This document shows positions 15,479 to 23,091 of a stretch of 34,413 bases of DNA, in pieces (position 1 is the first letter of the stretch; each line of letters opens with the position of its first letter). The stretch is from DASUMP01 sp036277635 (GTDB lineage: Bacteria > Actinomycetota > Acidimicrobiia > IMCC26256 > PALSA-610). The notes beneath the pieces are model-generated. The model was given only the letters and a program-made list of their open reading frames with translations, was not told where the DNA came from and made no database searches. The stretch covers positions 1-34,413 of the forward strand of contig DASUMP010000238.1 in NCBI GenBank assembly GCA_036277635.1, given 5' to 3'. The position numbers and the translations under genes are program-made.

Positions 15479-15531
15479 CAGCGGGTGCAACGTACCCGCC
15501 GCCACCCCCGCTTCCCGCAGCCGCTCGCCGG

Positions 15532-15537
15532 TAGGTT
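15532..15537 (+). promoter_or_regulatory. -10 element for leaderless acyl-CoA dehydrogenase transcript
   Basis: TAGGTT is followed by exactly 6 bases and then ATG 15544, with no ribosome binding site. This is the same arrangement as at 165, 6010, 8621 and 12310. Confidence 0.5.
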
Positions 15538-15543
15538 GATGCG

Positions 15544-16695
15544 ATGGTCGCCACAGATCCCGAGGTGCGGCGCGAGCTGATCGACACCGTGCGGCGCTTC
15601 GTCGCGCACGAAGTCGCCCCGGTCGCGACCGAGCTCGAACACGCCGACGAGTACCCCGAAGCGATCGTCGAGCAGATGAAGCAGCTCGGGTTGTTCGGGA
15701 TCACGATCCCCGAGGAGCTCGGCGGCCTCGGGCTCGACCTGCTCACCTACATCGGCGTCGTCGAAGAGCTGTCGTACGGGTGGATGTCGCTGTCGGGCGT
15801 CGTGAACACGCACACGATCGCCGCGAGTCTGATCGTGAAGCACGGATCTCCCGAACAGCAACGCCGGTGGTTGCCGCGCATGGCCACCGGCGAGCTGCGC
15901 GGGTGCCTGTCGCTGTCGGAGTCCGACGCGGGCAGCGACACCCGCAATATCGCGTGCCGCGCCACACGCGACGGCGACGAGTACTCGATCACCGGCACGA
16001 AGATGTGGGTCACCAACGGCGCGCGCGCCGGGATCGTCGCGCTGGCGGCACGCACCGACGAAGGCATCAGCTGCTTCATCGTCGAGAAGGAGCCCGGCGA
16101 TCGCTCGGGTGGCATCACCGTGAGCCGCAACATCGGCAAGCTCGGCTACAAGGGCATCGAGACCGTCGAGATGGTCTACGACGACCACCGTGTCGACGCG
16201 GGGTCGCTGCTCGGTGAAGCCGGTCGCGGCCTGTCCTACATCCTCGGCGCGCTCGAGGTCGGCCGGATCAACATCGCGGCGCGCGCGGTCGGCGTCGCTC
16301 GCGCCGCGTTCGACGCCGCCCTCGCGTACGCGCGTGAACGCCACACGTTCGGCAAGCCGATCGCCGAGCACCAAGCGATCCAGCTGAAGCTCGCCGACAT
16401 GGCCACGAAGCTCGAAGCGGCGCGCTTGCTGACCCGCAACGCGGCCGAGCGGCGCGAATCGGGCCAGCGCGCCGACGTCGAAGCGGGCATGGCCAAGCTC
16501 TTCGCGAGCGAAGCCGCGTTCGAGATCGCGACCGAAGCGTTGCGGATCCACGGCGGTGTCGGGTACACCACCGAGCTCGCGGTCGAGCGGCTCTACCGCG
16601 ACGCGCCGCTGATGATCATCGGTGAGGGCACGAACGAGATCCAACGGCTGGTCATCGCCCGCGGCTTGCTCGCCCGGGCCGACGCGGCGGGCTGA
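15544..16695 (+). CDS. Acyl-CoA dehydrogenase, short/branched-chain type
   Basis: The 383-residue product is an ordinary-length FAD acyl-CoA dehydrogenase that oxidises an acyl-CoA to its 2-enoyl form and passes electrons to ETF. It shows LSESDAGSDT and ITGTKMWVTNGARA for flavin and substrate binding, RHTFGKPIAEHQAIQ, RIHGGVGYT, and the catalytic base Glu361 in GEGTNEIQR. The position of the glutamate is that of short- and medium-chain enzymes rather than isovaleryl-CoA dehydrogenase. The chain preference cannot be read by eye. It is monocistronic: a divergent exporter lies upstream and a hairpin follows. Confidence 0.94.
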   Translation: MVATDPEVRRELIDTVRRFVAHEVAPVATELEHADEYPEAIVEQMKQLGLFGITIPEELGGLGLDLLTYIGVVEELSYGWMSLSGVVNTHTIAASLIVKHGSPEQQRRWLPRMATGELRGCLSLSESDAGSDTRNIACRATRDGDEYSITGTKMWVTNGARAGIVALAARTDEGISCFIVEKEPGDRSGGITVSRNIGKLGYKGIETVEMVYDDHRVDAGSLLGEAGRGLSYILGALEVGRINIAARAVGVARAAFDAALAYARERHTFGKPIAEHQAIQLKLADMATKLEAARLLTRNAAERRESGQRADVEAGMAKLFASEAAFEIATEALRIHGGVGYTTELAVERLYRDAPLMIIGEGTNEIQRLVIARGLLARADAAG

Positions 16696-16707
16696 GCCGC
16701 ACCGAGC

Positions 16708-16740
16708 GTCGACGTGCGCGCGGATCGCGCGCGCATCGAC
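16708..16740 (+). terminator. Long hairpin after the acyl-CoA dehydrogenase gene
   Basis: Arms 16708-16722 and 16726-16740 pair at 13 of 15 positions plus one G-T wobble, with a 3-base loop. The element begins 12 bases after the stop. It is GC-rich and lacks a U-tract. Confidence 0.5.
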
Positions 16741-16827
16741 CTTCGACCCTTGACGCTCCCGGGCCGGCGGCCTTTGCTGGAAGGTGCCGACGCATCGCGA
16801 CGGTGCGTCGCGGACACGGGAGGACCC

Positions 16828-17322
16828 ATGGGGACCGACCTGCGAATCGTGCGCGACGACGACGCGGGCTCGACCACCGGCCTCGAGGTGGTCGCCGTCC
16901 AGCGGGCCGCGCTGCGGCGCTCGATGGTGGCGCTCGAAGACGCGATCGCCGCGCCCGCGGGTTCGGGCGCGCTGGCCTGGTCGCAGCGCGTGCACGACGC
17001 GCTCGGTGAGGTCGCGCGGGCCTGGAGCGTGCACACCGAGGTCACCGAGGCCGACGGCGGTCTGCTCGACGAGATCGTGCAGGCGGCCCCCCGCCTCGCC
17101 AACGCGGTCGGGAGACTCCGGGCCGAGCACGGCGTGATCGCCGAGGCCATCGCGGAGGAGCTCGCGCTCGGTGGCGACATCACGATCGGCGACGACGCCG
17201 CGTGGATCGAGCAGCGGCGGGAGGCGTTGACCCGTCTCCTCGGGCTCCTCGCCCGCCACCGCCAGCGCGGGGCCGATCTCACCTACGAGGCCTACGACGT
17301 CGACCTCGGCGGCATGGAGTAG
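16828..17322 (+). CDS. Helical protein of unknown function, possibly hemerythrin-like
   Basis: ATG 16828 follows GGGAGG at 16818-16823, giving a 164-residue protein made almost wholly of long helices. It has four or five helical segments with histidines and acidic residues at intervals: RVHDALGEV, WSVHTEVTEADGG, RLRAEHGVIAEAI and LLARHRQRG. This resembles the four-helix HHE/hemerythrin arrangement that binds two irons or oxygen, but I cannot align the full ligand set, so this is only a suggestion. It lies 45 bases upstream of the kinase gene on the same strand and may be cotranscribed with it. Confidence 0.7.
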   Translation: MGTDLRIVRDDDAGSTTGLEVVAVQRAALRRSMVALEDAIAAPAGSGALAWSQRVHDALGEVARAWSVHTEVTEADGGLLDEIVQAAPRLANAVGRLRAEHGVIAEAIAEELALGGDITIGDDAAWIEQRREALTRLLGLLARHRQRGADLTYEAYDVDLGGME

Positions 17323-17367
17323 CTCGGGCAAGGGTTCGTCGCCCCCGCCCTGGGGAATGACCGGGCC

Positions 17368-18651
17368 GTGGGTGGGACGACCGCACGAGTGCTGAACGAT
17401 CGCTACGCCGTCGGGGGTCTCCTCGGCCGGGGTGCGATGGGCGACGTGCGCGCGGCGACCGATCGGGTGCTCGGTCGTGAGGTCGCGGTGAAGCTGCTGC
17501 GCACCGAGCTTCGCCACGATCCCGACGCGCACGACCGGTTCCTCGCCGAAGCCCGCGCCGCTGCCGCGCTCGCGCACCCGAACGTCGTCGCCGTGCACGA
17601 CGCGGGCGAAGACGACGGCGACGCGTACCTCGTGATGGAACGGCTCTCGGGGCGGACGTTGGCCGACGACCTCGCGCGCGGGCCGCTCGCACCCGAGCGC
17701 GCCTGCGACATCGTGCTCGACGTGCTCGCCGGTCTCGAGGCCGCGCACAAAGCCGGCATCGTGCACCGCGACGTGAAGCCCGGCAACGTCATGTGGACCG
17801 ACGACGGTCGCGTGAAGGTCGGAGACTTCGGCATCGCCACGTCGTCGGCGAGCGAGATGACGCGCACCGGCGAGGTGATCGGCACGCCGGCGTATCTCGC
17901 ACCGGAACGGATCGAAGGCGAACGCGCCACGCCGCGCTCCGACCTGTTCGCGGTGGGCGTGCTGCTGTACCACTGCCTTGCTGGTACCACGCCGTTCCCC
18001 GGTGACACCCCGATCGCCGTGGCGTTCGCGATCTCGCAAGGTCGCGTCCGCGCGTTGCACGACCTCGCGCCGGACCTCCCGATGTCGTTGGTCGCAGTCG
18101 TGGAGCGGGCGATGGCCCACGACCCGCAGGACCGCTACCCCTCGGCCGATGCGATGGCGACAGCGCTCGCGCACGTCCGCGCCGATGTGGTCGGGGCGGA
18201 CGCGTCGAGCACGGCCGTCGCAGTCGCGATCGGCGCGACCGACACCGTCGCCGTCGATACCGTCGGCGCGCACCACCACGATCCGACCGTCGCGCTCGCT
18301 TCGATCGACGGCGACGACGATCGCACCGCGGTGCTCCCTGTCGCCGCGCCGGTCGCGTCGTCGGTCGCCCGGCCCGACTCTCGCGTGCCGCGCGCGGTCG
18401 CGCTCATCACGGCCGTCGTGGTCCTGCTCGGGATCGGGTGGGCGCTCGTCGACGGCGACCCGAGCCCGGCGCGCGCCGAAGACGTCCCCGAGCGGGTGAC
18501 GACCACGCTCGCGCCCGCGACGACGGCCGCTCCCGCGCCGGCACCGCTCAGTCCGGCGCCATCGGAGGACGATGACGAGAGCGATGACGACGACGGCGAG
18601 GGTCGCGGCAACAACGGCGGCGACCGCGGCAAGGGCAAGGGGCGCGACTGA
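17368..18651 (+). CDS. PknB-type Ser/Thr protein kinase with one membrane helix
   Basis: The 427-residue product has a complete Hanks-type kinase domain (about 13-270). It shows the glycine loop GRGAMGDV, Lys42 in AVKLL, HRDVKPGN (133-140), DFG (153-155), GTPAYLAPE and SDLFAVGVLLY. A linker of about 70 residues leads to one membrane helix (343-361) and a short outer tail. That tail is threonine/proline-rich, then strongly acidic (DDDESDDDD), then glycine/lysine-rich. There is no PASTA or other sensor domain, so the ligand, if any, is unclear. GTG 17368 is the start; GTG 17389 is possible. It would phosphorylate cytoplasmic proteins in signalling. Confidence 0.94.
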   Translation: MGGTTARVLNDRYAVGGLLGRGAMGDVRAATDRVLGREVAVKLLRTELRHDPDAHDRFLAEARAAAALAHPNVVAVHDAGEDDGDAYLVMERLSGRTLADDLARGPLAPERACDIVLDVLAGLEAAHKAGIVHRDVKPGNVMWTDDGRVKVGDFGIATSSASEMTRTGEVIGTPAYLAPERIEGERATPRSDLFAVGVLLYHCLAGTTPFPGDTPIAVAFAISQGRVRALHDLAPDLPMSLVAVVERAMAHDPQDRYPSADAMATALAHVRADVVGADASSTAVAVAIGATDTVAVDTVGAHHHDPTVALASIDGDDDRTAVLPVAAPVASSVARPDSRVPRAVALITAVVVLLGIGWALVDGDPSPARAEDVPERVTTTLAPATTAAPAPAPLSPAPSEDDDESDDDDGEGRGNNGGDRGKGKGRD

Positions 18652-18701
18652 GCCGGCCCGGACCCGAACGGCGCGACGGCCCGGATCGGCGGCCTGAGCC
18701 G

Positions 18702-20204
18702 GTGACGCTGAAGATCGTCCGTCTGTTGGCCGTCGCCGCGCTCGGTGCGATCGCGGGTGTCGTGGCGCTCGGCTTCGCCGACGCCGCGGGCACGGTCGGG
18801 CCGGGTCGGCTCGAGGTGCGCGCCACGTGGGAGCGCGGCGGCGCGACCGACGTGCTCTTCCCGCCGCTCGGCCGGCTGCGCGCCGACACCCACGACGCAC
18901 CGCTCCAGGTGCGCGCCGAGCTGCAAGAGCTCGACCTCGAGTCGCTGCAGCAGTCGCTCGACCAGCCGCGCCCCGACGAGGTTCTCCGCGAGCAGGTGGC
19001 CGACGACCTCCCGAACCTCTTGCGCACGTTCGCGATCCGCGCTGCGCTGTTCGCGTTCGTCGCCGGCGCGATCGCCGGCGCGCTCGTGCCCGGACGCGGG
19101 ATCCTCACCGCCCTCGTGGCGGGTTCGAGCGGAGTGCTCGCCGTGGGCGCGCTGCTCGGCCTCGCGTGGAACAGCTTCGAGCCGACTGCGTTCGACGAGC
19201 CGACGTTCTCGGGAACGCTCGAGCGCGCCCCGGCGGTCATCGAAGCGGTGCAACGCAACGTCGACGACCTCGACGAGATCCGCGACCGCGTCGACACCGT
19301 CGCCGATCAGCTCGCCGCGCTCTACCGCGTCGCGACCGATCCGCCCGCCGGTCCCACCGACGACGACGTGCGCATCCTGCACGTGAGCGACATCCACTCG
19401 AACCCGCTCGGATTGGAGATCGTCGCCGACCTCGCCGACCGCTTCGAGGTCGCCGCAGTCCTCGACACCGGCGACATCACGAGCTTCGGCCTCCCCGTCG
19501 AGTCACGCGTCGGCGAGCTGGTCGCGCAGGTGGACGCGCCGTACTACTACGTGCCGGGGAACCACGACTCGCTCGCGAACCAGCGCGCGATCGATGCGGT
19601 CGAGAACGTCACGCTCGTCGACGGCGATGTCGTCGACATCGACGGCGTGCGGATCCTCGGCGTCGCCGACCCCACGTTCACCGCCACGAACGAGATCGAC
19701 AGCGACGAGGCCGCCGCTGCCCGGCTCGACGCGGCTCCTGACGTGGCGCGCCGGGTGCGCCGGACCCGCCCCGACGTGCTCGCCGTGCACGACGCCCGCC
19801 TCGCCACCGAGTCGTACGGCGACGTCCCGCTGGTCGTCGCCGGTCACACCCACGTGACGAGGTCGACCGACGAGGACGGCACGCGGATCCTCACCGTGGG
19901 ATCCACCGGCGCCACCGGCCTGGGCGCGTTCACCGTCGACCTCGACCTGCGCTACGAGGCCCAGGTGCTCCACTTCCGCGACGGTGCGCTCGTGATCGTC
20001 GACGTCATCTCCCTCGACGGGTTGAGCGGCAGCTACGAGCTGCGCCGCACGATCATCGATCCCGACGACGCTGAGGATCCGCCCGACGACGCGCCCGAGG
20101 ACGCGTCGGGAGACCCGGTGAACGAGTCGGTCGGTACGCTTCGGGACCATGACGGTTCACGAGCGCCCGTTCGGCCGGTACTACGAAGACTTCGAGACCG
20201 GTGA
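18702..20204 (+). CDS. Membrane-anchored metallophosphoesterase
   Basis: The 500-residue product starts at GTG 18702. It has an N-terminal membrane helix (about 6-28), an outer helical region, a second hydrophobic stretch (about 107-155, two helices) and then a calcineurin-like phosphoesterase domain from about residue 223. The metal-binding blocks are in order: VSDIHSN, LDTGDIT, VPGNHDS, HDARLA and AGHTHVT. The active domain follows the last membrane helix. Phosphodiesters such as nucleotides or lipid head groups are typical substrates. The last 19 codons overlap the start of the MaoC hydratase gene by 56 bases in another frame. The extreme C-terminus (RAPVRPVLRRLRDR) is therefore constrained by that overlap and looks non-domain. 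Confidence 0.9.
   Translation: MTLKIVRLLAVAALGAIAGVVALGFADAAGTVGPGRLEVRATWERGGATDVLFPPLGRLRADTHDAPLQVRAELQELDLESLQQSLDQPRPDEVLREQVADDLPNLLRTFAIRAALFAFVAGAIAGALVPGRGILTALVAGSSGVLAVGALLGLAWNSFEPTAFDEPTFSGTLERAPAVIEAVQRNVDDLDEIRDRVDTVADQLAALYRVATDPPAGPTDDDVRILHVSDIHSNPLGLEIVADLADRFEVAAVLDTGDITSFGLPVESRVGELVAQVDAPYYYVPGNHDSLANQRAIDAVENVTLVDGDVVDIDGVRILGVADPTFTATNEIDSDEAAAARLDAAPDVARRVRRTRPDVLAVHDARLATESYGDVPLVVAGHTHVTRSTDEDGTRILTVGSTGATGLGAFTVDLDLRYEAQVLHFRDGALVIVDVISLDGLSGSYELRRTIIDPDDAEDPPDDAPEDASGDPVNESVGTLRDHDGSRAPVRPVLRRLRDR
20135..20140 (+). promoter_or_regulatory. -10 element inside the phosphoesterase gene for the MaoC hydratase
   Basis: TACGCT lies 8 bases before ATG 20149 and within the coding sequence of the metallophosphoesterase, so the hydratase gene can be transcribed separately from an internal leaderless promoter. 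Confidence 0.4.
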
Positions 20205-20652
20205 CGTGTACAAGCACTGGCCCGGCAAGACGATCACCGAGTACGACGACCACCTGTTCTGCATGATCACGATGAACCACCATCCGCTGCACACCGACGC
20301 GTGGTACGCGGAGACGCAGACGCAGTTCGGCAAGAACGTGGTGGTGGGGAACCTCGTGTACTCGCTCGTGCTCGGCATGAGCGTCCCCGACGTGTCGGGC
20401 CTCGCGATCGCGAACCTCGAGATCGAGACGCTGCAACACAAGCGGCCGACGTTCCACGGCGACACGATCTACGCGGAGACGCGCGTGCTCGACAAGAAGG
20501 AGTCGTCGAGCAAGCCCGACCGTGGCGTCGTGAGCGTCGAGACGTTCGGGTTCAACCAGCGCGGCGAAGAGGTGTGCTACTTCCGCCGCAAGGTGATGGT
20601 GCCCAAGCGCGAGGCGGCGACGCCACGCCAGCGCCCGTACACCAGCCCGTGA
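20149..20652 (+). CDS. MaoC-like hydratase, possible mesaconyl-CoA hydratase
   Basis: The 167-residue hot-dog protein starts at ATG 20149. It opens with FGRYYEDFETGDVYKHWPGKTITEYD (within residues 9-35) and has NHHPLHTD with the catalytic Asp/His pair, FGKNVVVGN, and GDTIYAETRVLDKKESSSKP. In actinomycetes this short MaoC form occurs beside CitE-like lyase and acyl-CoA dehydrogenase genes, where it hydrates mesaconyl-CoA to beta-methylmalyl-CoA or acts in leucine breakdown. Here the probable lyase and methylsuccinyl-CoA dehydrogenase genes lie 8-11 kb away. Function is therefore inferred from likeness and from those genes. It overlaps the phosphoesterase gene and is followed by HIT after one base. 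Confidence 0.85.
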   Translation: MTVHERPFGRYYEDFETGDVYKHWPGKTITEYDDHLFCMITMNHHPLHTDAWYAETQTQFGKNVVVGNLVYSLVLGMSVPDVSGLAIANLEIETLQHKRPTFHGDTIYAETRVLDKKESSSKPDRGVVSVETFGFNQRGEEVCYFRRKVMVPKREAATPRQRPYTSP

Positions 20653-20653
20653 G

Positions 20654-21091
20654 GTGAGCGCGCCGGGCGCGTCCGACCCGACCTGCCTGTTCTGCCGGAT
20701 CGTCGCGGGCACGGAGCCCGCGCACGTCGTGCTCGACGAACCCGACGTCGTCGCGTTCCTCGACGTCCATCCGCTGTTCCACGGGCACACGCTCGTCGTG
20801 CCCCGCCGCCACGTCGTCACCCTCCCCGAGCTCCCCGCGGAGCTCGTCGCGCCCGTGATCGGCGCGACGCAACGCGTCGCGGCCGCGGTCGTCAACGCGC
20901 TCGACGCACAGGGCAGCTTCGTGGCGATGAACAACGTGGTGAGCCAAGCCGTCCCGCACCTGCACGTGCACGTGGTGCCCCGCCGGCGCAAGGACGGGCT
21001 GCGCGGGTTCTTCTGGCCCCGCACCCGCTACGAGTCCGACGCCGAGATGGCTGCGGTCGCCACCCGCCTCCGCGACGCCTTGACGTCGTAG
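20654..21091 (+). CDS. HIT-family nucleotide-binding hydrolase
   Basis: The 145-residue product has CLFCRIVAG (zinc-type N-terminal cysteines, residues 11-14), HTLVVPRRHV and the histidine triad HLHVHVVPR (about residues 98-106). HIT proteins hydrolyse nucleotide phosphoramidates or AP4A-like dinucleotides. The GTG start at 20654 lies one base beyond the hydratase stop, which points to cotranscription. An extra insert follows the triad (RRRKDGLRGFFWPRTRYES), as in the longer HIT proteins. Confidence 0.93.
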   Translation: MSAPGASDPTCLFCRIVAGTEPAHVVLDEPDVVAFLDVHPLFHGHTLVVPRRHVVTLPELPAELVAPVIGATQRVAAAVVNALDAQGSFVAMNNVVSQAVPHLHVHVVPRRRKDGLRGFFWPRTRYESDAEMAAVATRLRDALTS

Positions 21092-21092
21092 A

Positions 21093-21108
21093 GACGTAAT
21101 GATGTAAT
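21093..21108 (+). promoter_or_regulatory. Tandem octamer repeat, candidate operator of the next gene
   Basis: Two directly repeated octamers, GACGTAAT (21093-21100) and GATGTAAT (21101-21108), touch each other and end 6 bases before ATG 21115. They stand out as AT-rich in this sequence. A degenerate third copy (GACGTCGT, 21082-21089) lies inside the HIT gene end. Tandem short operators are typical of ribbon-helix-helix repressors. Confidence 0.45.
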
Positions 21109-21114
21109 CAACCC

Positions 21115-21639
21115 ATGACTCGCAGCGCAGAGCAGACCGTGCAGGGGTGGTTCGCGGGCCGGGTGCCCGACGGGTGGTTCACGGGACCGCCCGAGGTGCT
21201 CGTCGACCGCGACGAGATCGTGGTGATCGGCGACCTCGCGGAGCCCGAGTACCCCGCCGGCGCCGACGACGCGGCGCGGCGCGAGGCCCGGCTGGCCCGG
21301 GTCCAGCGCTTCCGGGAGGAGACACGCGACCAACGGGTGCGCATCGCGGCCGAGGCGGAGGACCGCACGGGGCGCAAGGTGGCGTGGGGCGCAGGGTGCG
21401 GCGACGAGCGCGTGCTGTTCACGCACCTGTCGATCCCGGTGATGACGCGCCTGCGGATGCCGGAACGTCAGGTGCTCGACACCTTGGTGGGCGCGGGGGT
21501 CGCGCGCAGCCGCTCCGACGCCCTCGCGTGGTGCGTGCGGCTCGTCCGGGACCACCAGGGCGAGTGGATCGAGCAGCTCCGCGACGCGCTCGTGGCCGTG
21601 GAAGCGGCCCGCGCGACGGGTCCGTCACCGAGCACCTGA
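21115..21639 (+). CDS. Unknown protein with candidate C-terminal ribbon-helix-helix segment
   Basis: The 174-residue product begins MTRSAEQTVQGWFAGRVPDGWF and continues with an acidic strand-rich part (PPEVLVDRDEIVVIGDL). A charged helical middle (ARLARVQRFREETRDQRVRI around 60-80) follows. Near the end, HLSIPVMTRLRMPERQ followed by VLDTLVGAGVARSRSDALAWCVRLV (around 116-140) has the strand, helix, SRSDAL turn and second helix of a ribbon-helix-helix DNA-binding unit. The tandem octamers directly before its start fit an autoregulator. I do not recognise the N-terminal part. It begins 23 bases after the HIT gene; no ribosome binding site is evident. Confidence 0.75.
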   Translation: MTRSAEQTVQGWFAGRVPDGWFTGPPEVLVDRDEIVVIGDLAEPEYPAGADDAARREARLARVQRFREETRDQRVRIAAEAEDRTGRKVAWGAGCGDERVLFTHLSIPVMTRLRMPERQVLDTLVGAGVARSRSDALAWCVRLVRDHQGEWIEQLRDALVAVEAARATGPSPST

Positions 21640-21704
21640 CGGGGCGCAGCGCGCGCACCCTGTGACTTTCGACACGGCGCCGGGCAGGAAATCGCTGGCA
21701 CCGG

Positions 21705-21710
21705 TATCCT
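21705..21710 (+). promoter_or_regulatory. -10 element for the MBL phosphodiesterase-like gene
   Basis: TATCCT, 8 bases before ATG 21719, with no ribosome binding site in between; a near-leaderless transcript is expected. Confidence 0.45.
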
Positions 21711-21718
21711 CCGCCGCC

Positions 21719-22588
21719 ATGTCCGGGGGGACCACGGTCAGCTTCCATGGAGTGCGCGGCTCGACCCCGTGTGAGGGGCCCCAGTACGCGCGCTACGGCG
21801 GCCACTCGTCGTGCGTGTCGATCGAGACCGAGGGCGAACCTCCGATCATCCTCGACATGGGCACCGGCCTCCGCCCTTACGGCAACACGCTCTCGGGCGA
21901 GTTCCACGGCGCGGTGCTGTTGAGTCACTTGCACTGGGACCACGTGCAAGGACTCCCGTTCTTCGGTCCGGTACACGTGCCGGGCAACACGCTCGACATC
22001 TACGCGCCGCACCAGGACGACGGCGCGTGCGGCGACGTCTTCACCCAGATGATGCAGCCGCCGTTCTTCCCGATCCGCCCCGCCGGCCTCAACGGCGACG
22101 TCCGCTTCCACGACGCGAGCGACGACGACTTCCCCGTCGGTCACGCGAAGGTGCGGTCGCGTTCGGTCCGGCACGTCGGCCCCACGCTCGGCTTCCGCGT
22201 CGAGTGGCAGGGCACGTCGGTCGCGTACATCCCCGATCACGGTCCGGGGTGCTGCCCCGACGACCCCGACGACTTCGTCCCCGACGGTGTGCTCGAGCTC
22301 TGCGACGGCGTCGACCTGTTGATCCACGATGCGCAGCACACGCTCGAGGAGTTCGGTCCGAAGCGTCATTGGGGGCACTCCACGCTCGACTACGCGTTGC
22401 ACGTCGCGCGCGAGTCGGGTGTGCGGTCGCTCGCGTTGTTCCACCACGATCCGGCGCACGGCGACGACGTGATCGACGAGATCACGCTCGCGCTCGCGAA
22501 CCGTTCGGCGGAGTCGGGTGGTCCGGAGGTGTTCGCGGCGTACGAGGGTCTCCAGGTCCGCTTGGGCGCTCCGCTGGAGAGCGGGTGA
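21719..22588 (+). CDS. MBL-fold hydrolase of the RNase Z/phosphodiesterase-like group
   Basis: The 289-residue product starts at ATG 21719. It has the opening VSFHGVRGSTPCEGPQYARYGGHSSCVSI (residues 7-35) typical of PhnP/RNase Z-like and cAMP-phosphodiesterase-like MBL proteins, and the metal motif SHLHWDHVQG. IPDHGPG, LIHDAQHT and LFHHDPAHGDD carry the remaining ligands. The product is cytoplasmic and probably hydrolyses a phosphodiester or cyclic nucleotide; the substrate is not clear. Its TGA overlaps the GTG of the flavin reductase gene (GTGA), so the two are translationally coupled. Confidence 0.9.
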   Translation: MSGGTTVSFHGVRGSTPCEGPQYARYGGHSSCVSIETEGEPPIILDMGTGLRPYGNTLSGEFHGAVLLSHLHWDHVQGLPFFGPVHVPGNTLDIYAPHQDDGACGDVFTQMMQPPFFPIRPAGLNGDVRFHDASDDDFPVGHAKVRSRSVRHVGPTLGFRVEWQGTSVAYIPDHGPGCCPDDPDDFVPDGVLELCDGVDLLIHDAQHTLEEFGPKRHWGHSTLDYALHVARESGVRSLALFHHDPAHGDDVIDEITLALANRSAESGGPEVFAAYEGLQVRLGAPLESG

Positions 22589-23082
22589 CGAGCCCGCTCC
22601 GCGCGCTCGACCCCGACGAATCGTCGTTCCGCACCGTTCTCGGGCACTTCGCGACCGGCGTGGTCGTCGTGACCGCGAACGACGGCGGCGAGCTCGTCGG
22701 GATGGCGTGCAACTCGTTCACGTCGGTGTCGCTCGATCCGCCGCTCGTGCTGTTCTGCGCCGCGAAGTCGTCGACCACGTGGCCGCGCATCCAGGCGGCG
22801 GGGAAGTGGGCGGCGAGCATCCTCGGCGACGACGACGAAGAGCTGAGTCGCGCGTTCGCGACGCGCAATGCCGATCGGTTCGCGGGCGTCGCGCATCACG
22901 TCGCGTCCACTGGTGCCCCGGTGCTCGATCGGGCGATCGCCTTCGTCGACTGCACGACCGAAGCCGAGCACGACGCGGGCGACCACGTGATCGTCGTCGG
23001 GCGCGTGGAGCGGCTCGGCTATGCGACAGAACGCGGACCGCTCCTCTTCTACCGGGGTGGGTACGGCCGGTACGTGACCTGA
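22585..23082 (+). CDS. Flavin reductase-like protein (HpaC/split-barrel)
   Basis: The 165-residue product has FRTVLGHFATGVVVVTAN, GMACNSFTSVSLDPPLVLFC and a late GDHVIVVGRVERLGY. These are the FMN-binding strands of flavin reductases that supply reduced flavin to two-component monooxygenases. No partner monooxygenase is adjacent; the LLM-type enzyme far upstream is a luciferase-fold protein but of the F420 type. The GTG start overlaps the preceding stop by 4 bases. It converges with the DUF4395-like gene, only 9 bases away. Confidence 0.9.
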   Translation: MTSPLRALDPDESSFRTVLGHFATGVVVVTANDGGELVGMACNSFTSVSLDPPLVLFCAAKSSTTWPRIQAAGKWAASILGDDDEELSRAFATRNADRFAGVAHHVASTGAPVLDRAIAFVDCTTEAEHDAGDHVIVVGRVERLGYATERGPLLFYRGGYGRYVT

Positions 23083-23091
23083 CCGTGAGCG

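Noticed and set aside
13598..15505. GTG 15505 as start of the ABC exporter
   Set aside because: ATG 15478 is preferred since the nine extra residues match nothing familiar and the longer form would crowd the divergent promoter; it remains possible.
15478..18900. A 1140-codon open frame on the minus strand across several plus-strand genes
   Set aside because: It is rich in Arg, Ala, Gly and His without any domain, and is antisense to an acyl-CoA dehydrogenase, a kinase and others that have clear motifs. Long antisense frames are expected at this GC content.
23083..23091. Terminator between flavin reductase and DUF4395-like genes
   Set aside because: Only a 5-bp inverted repeat is present in the short gap, too weak to call.
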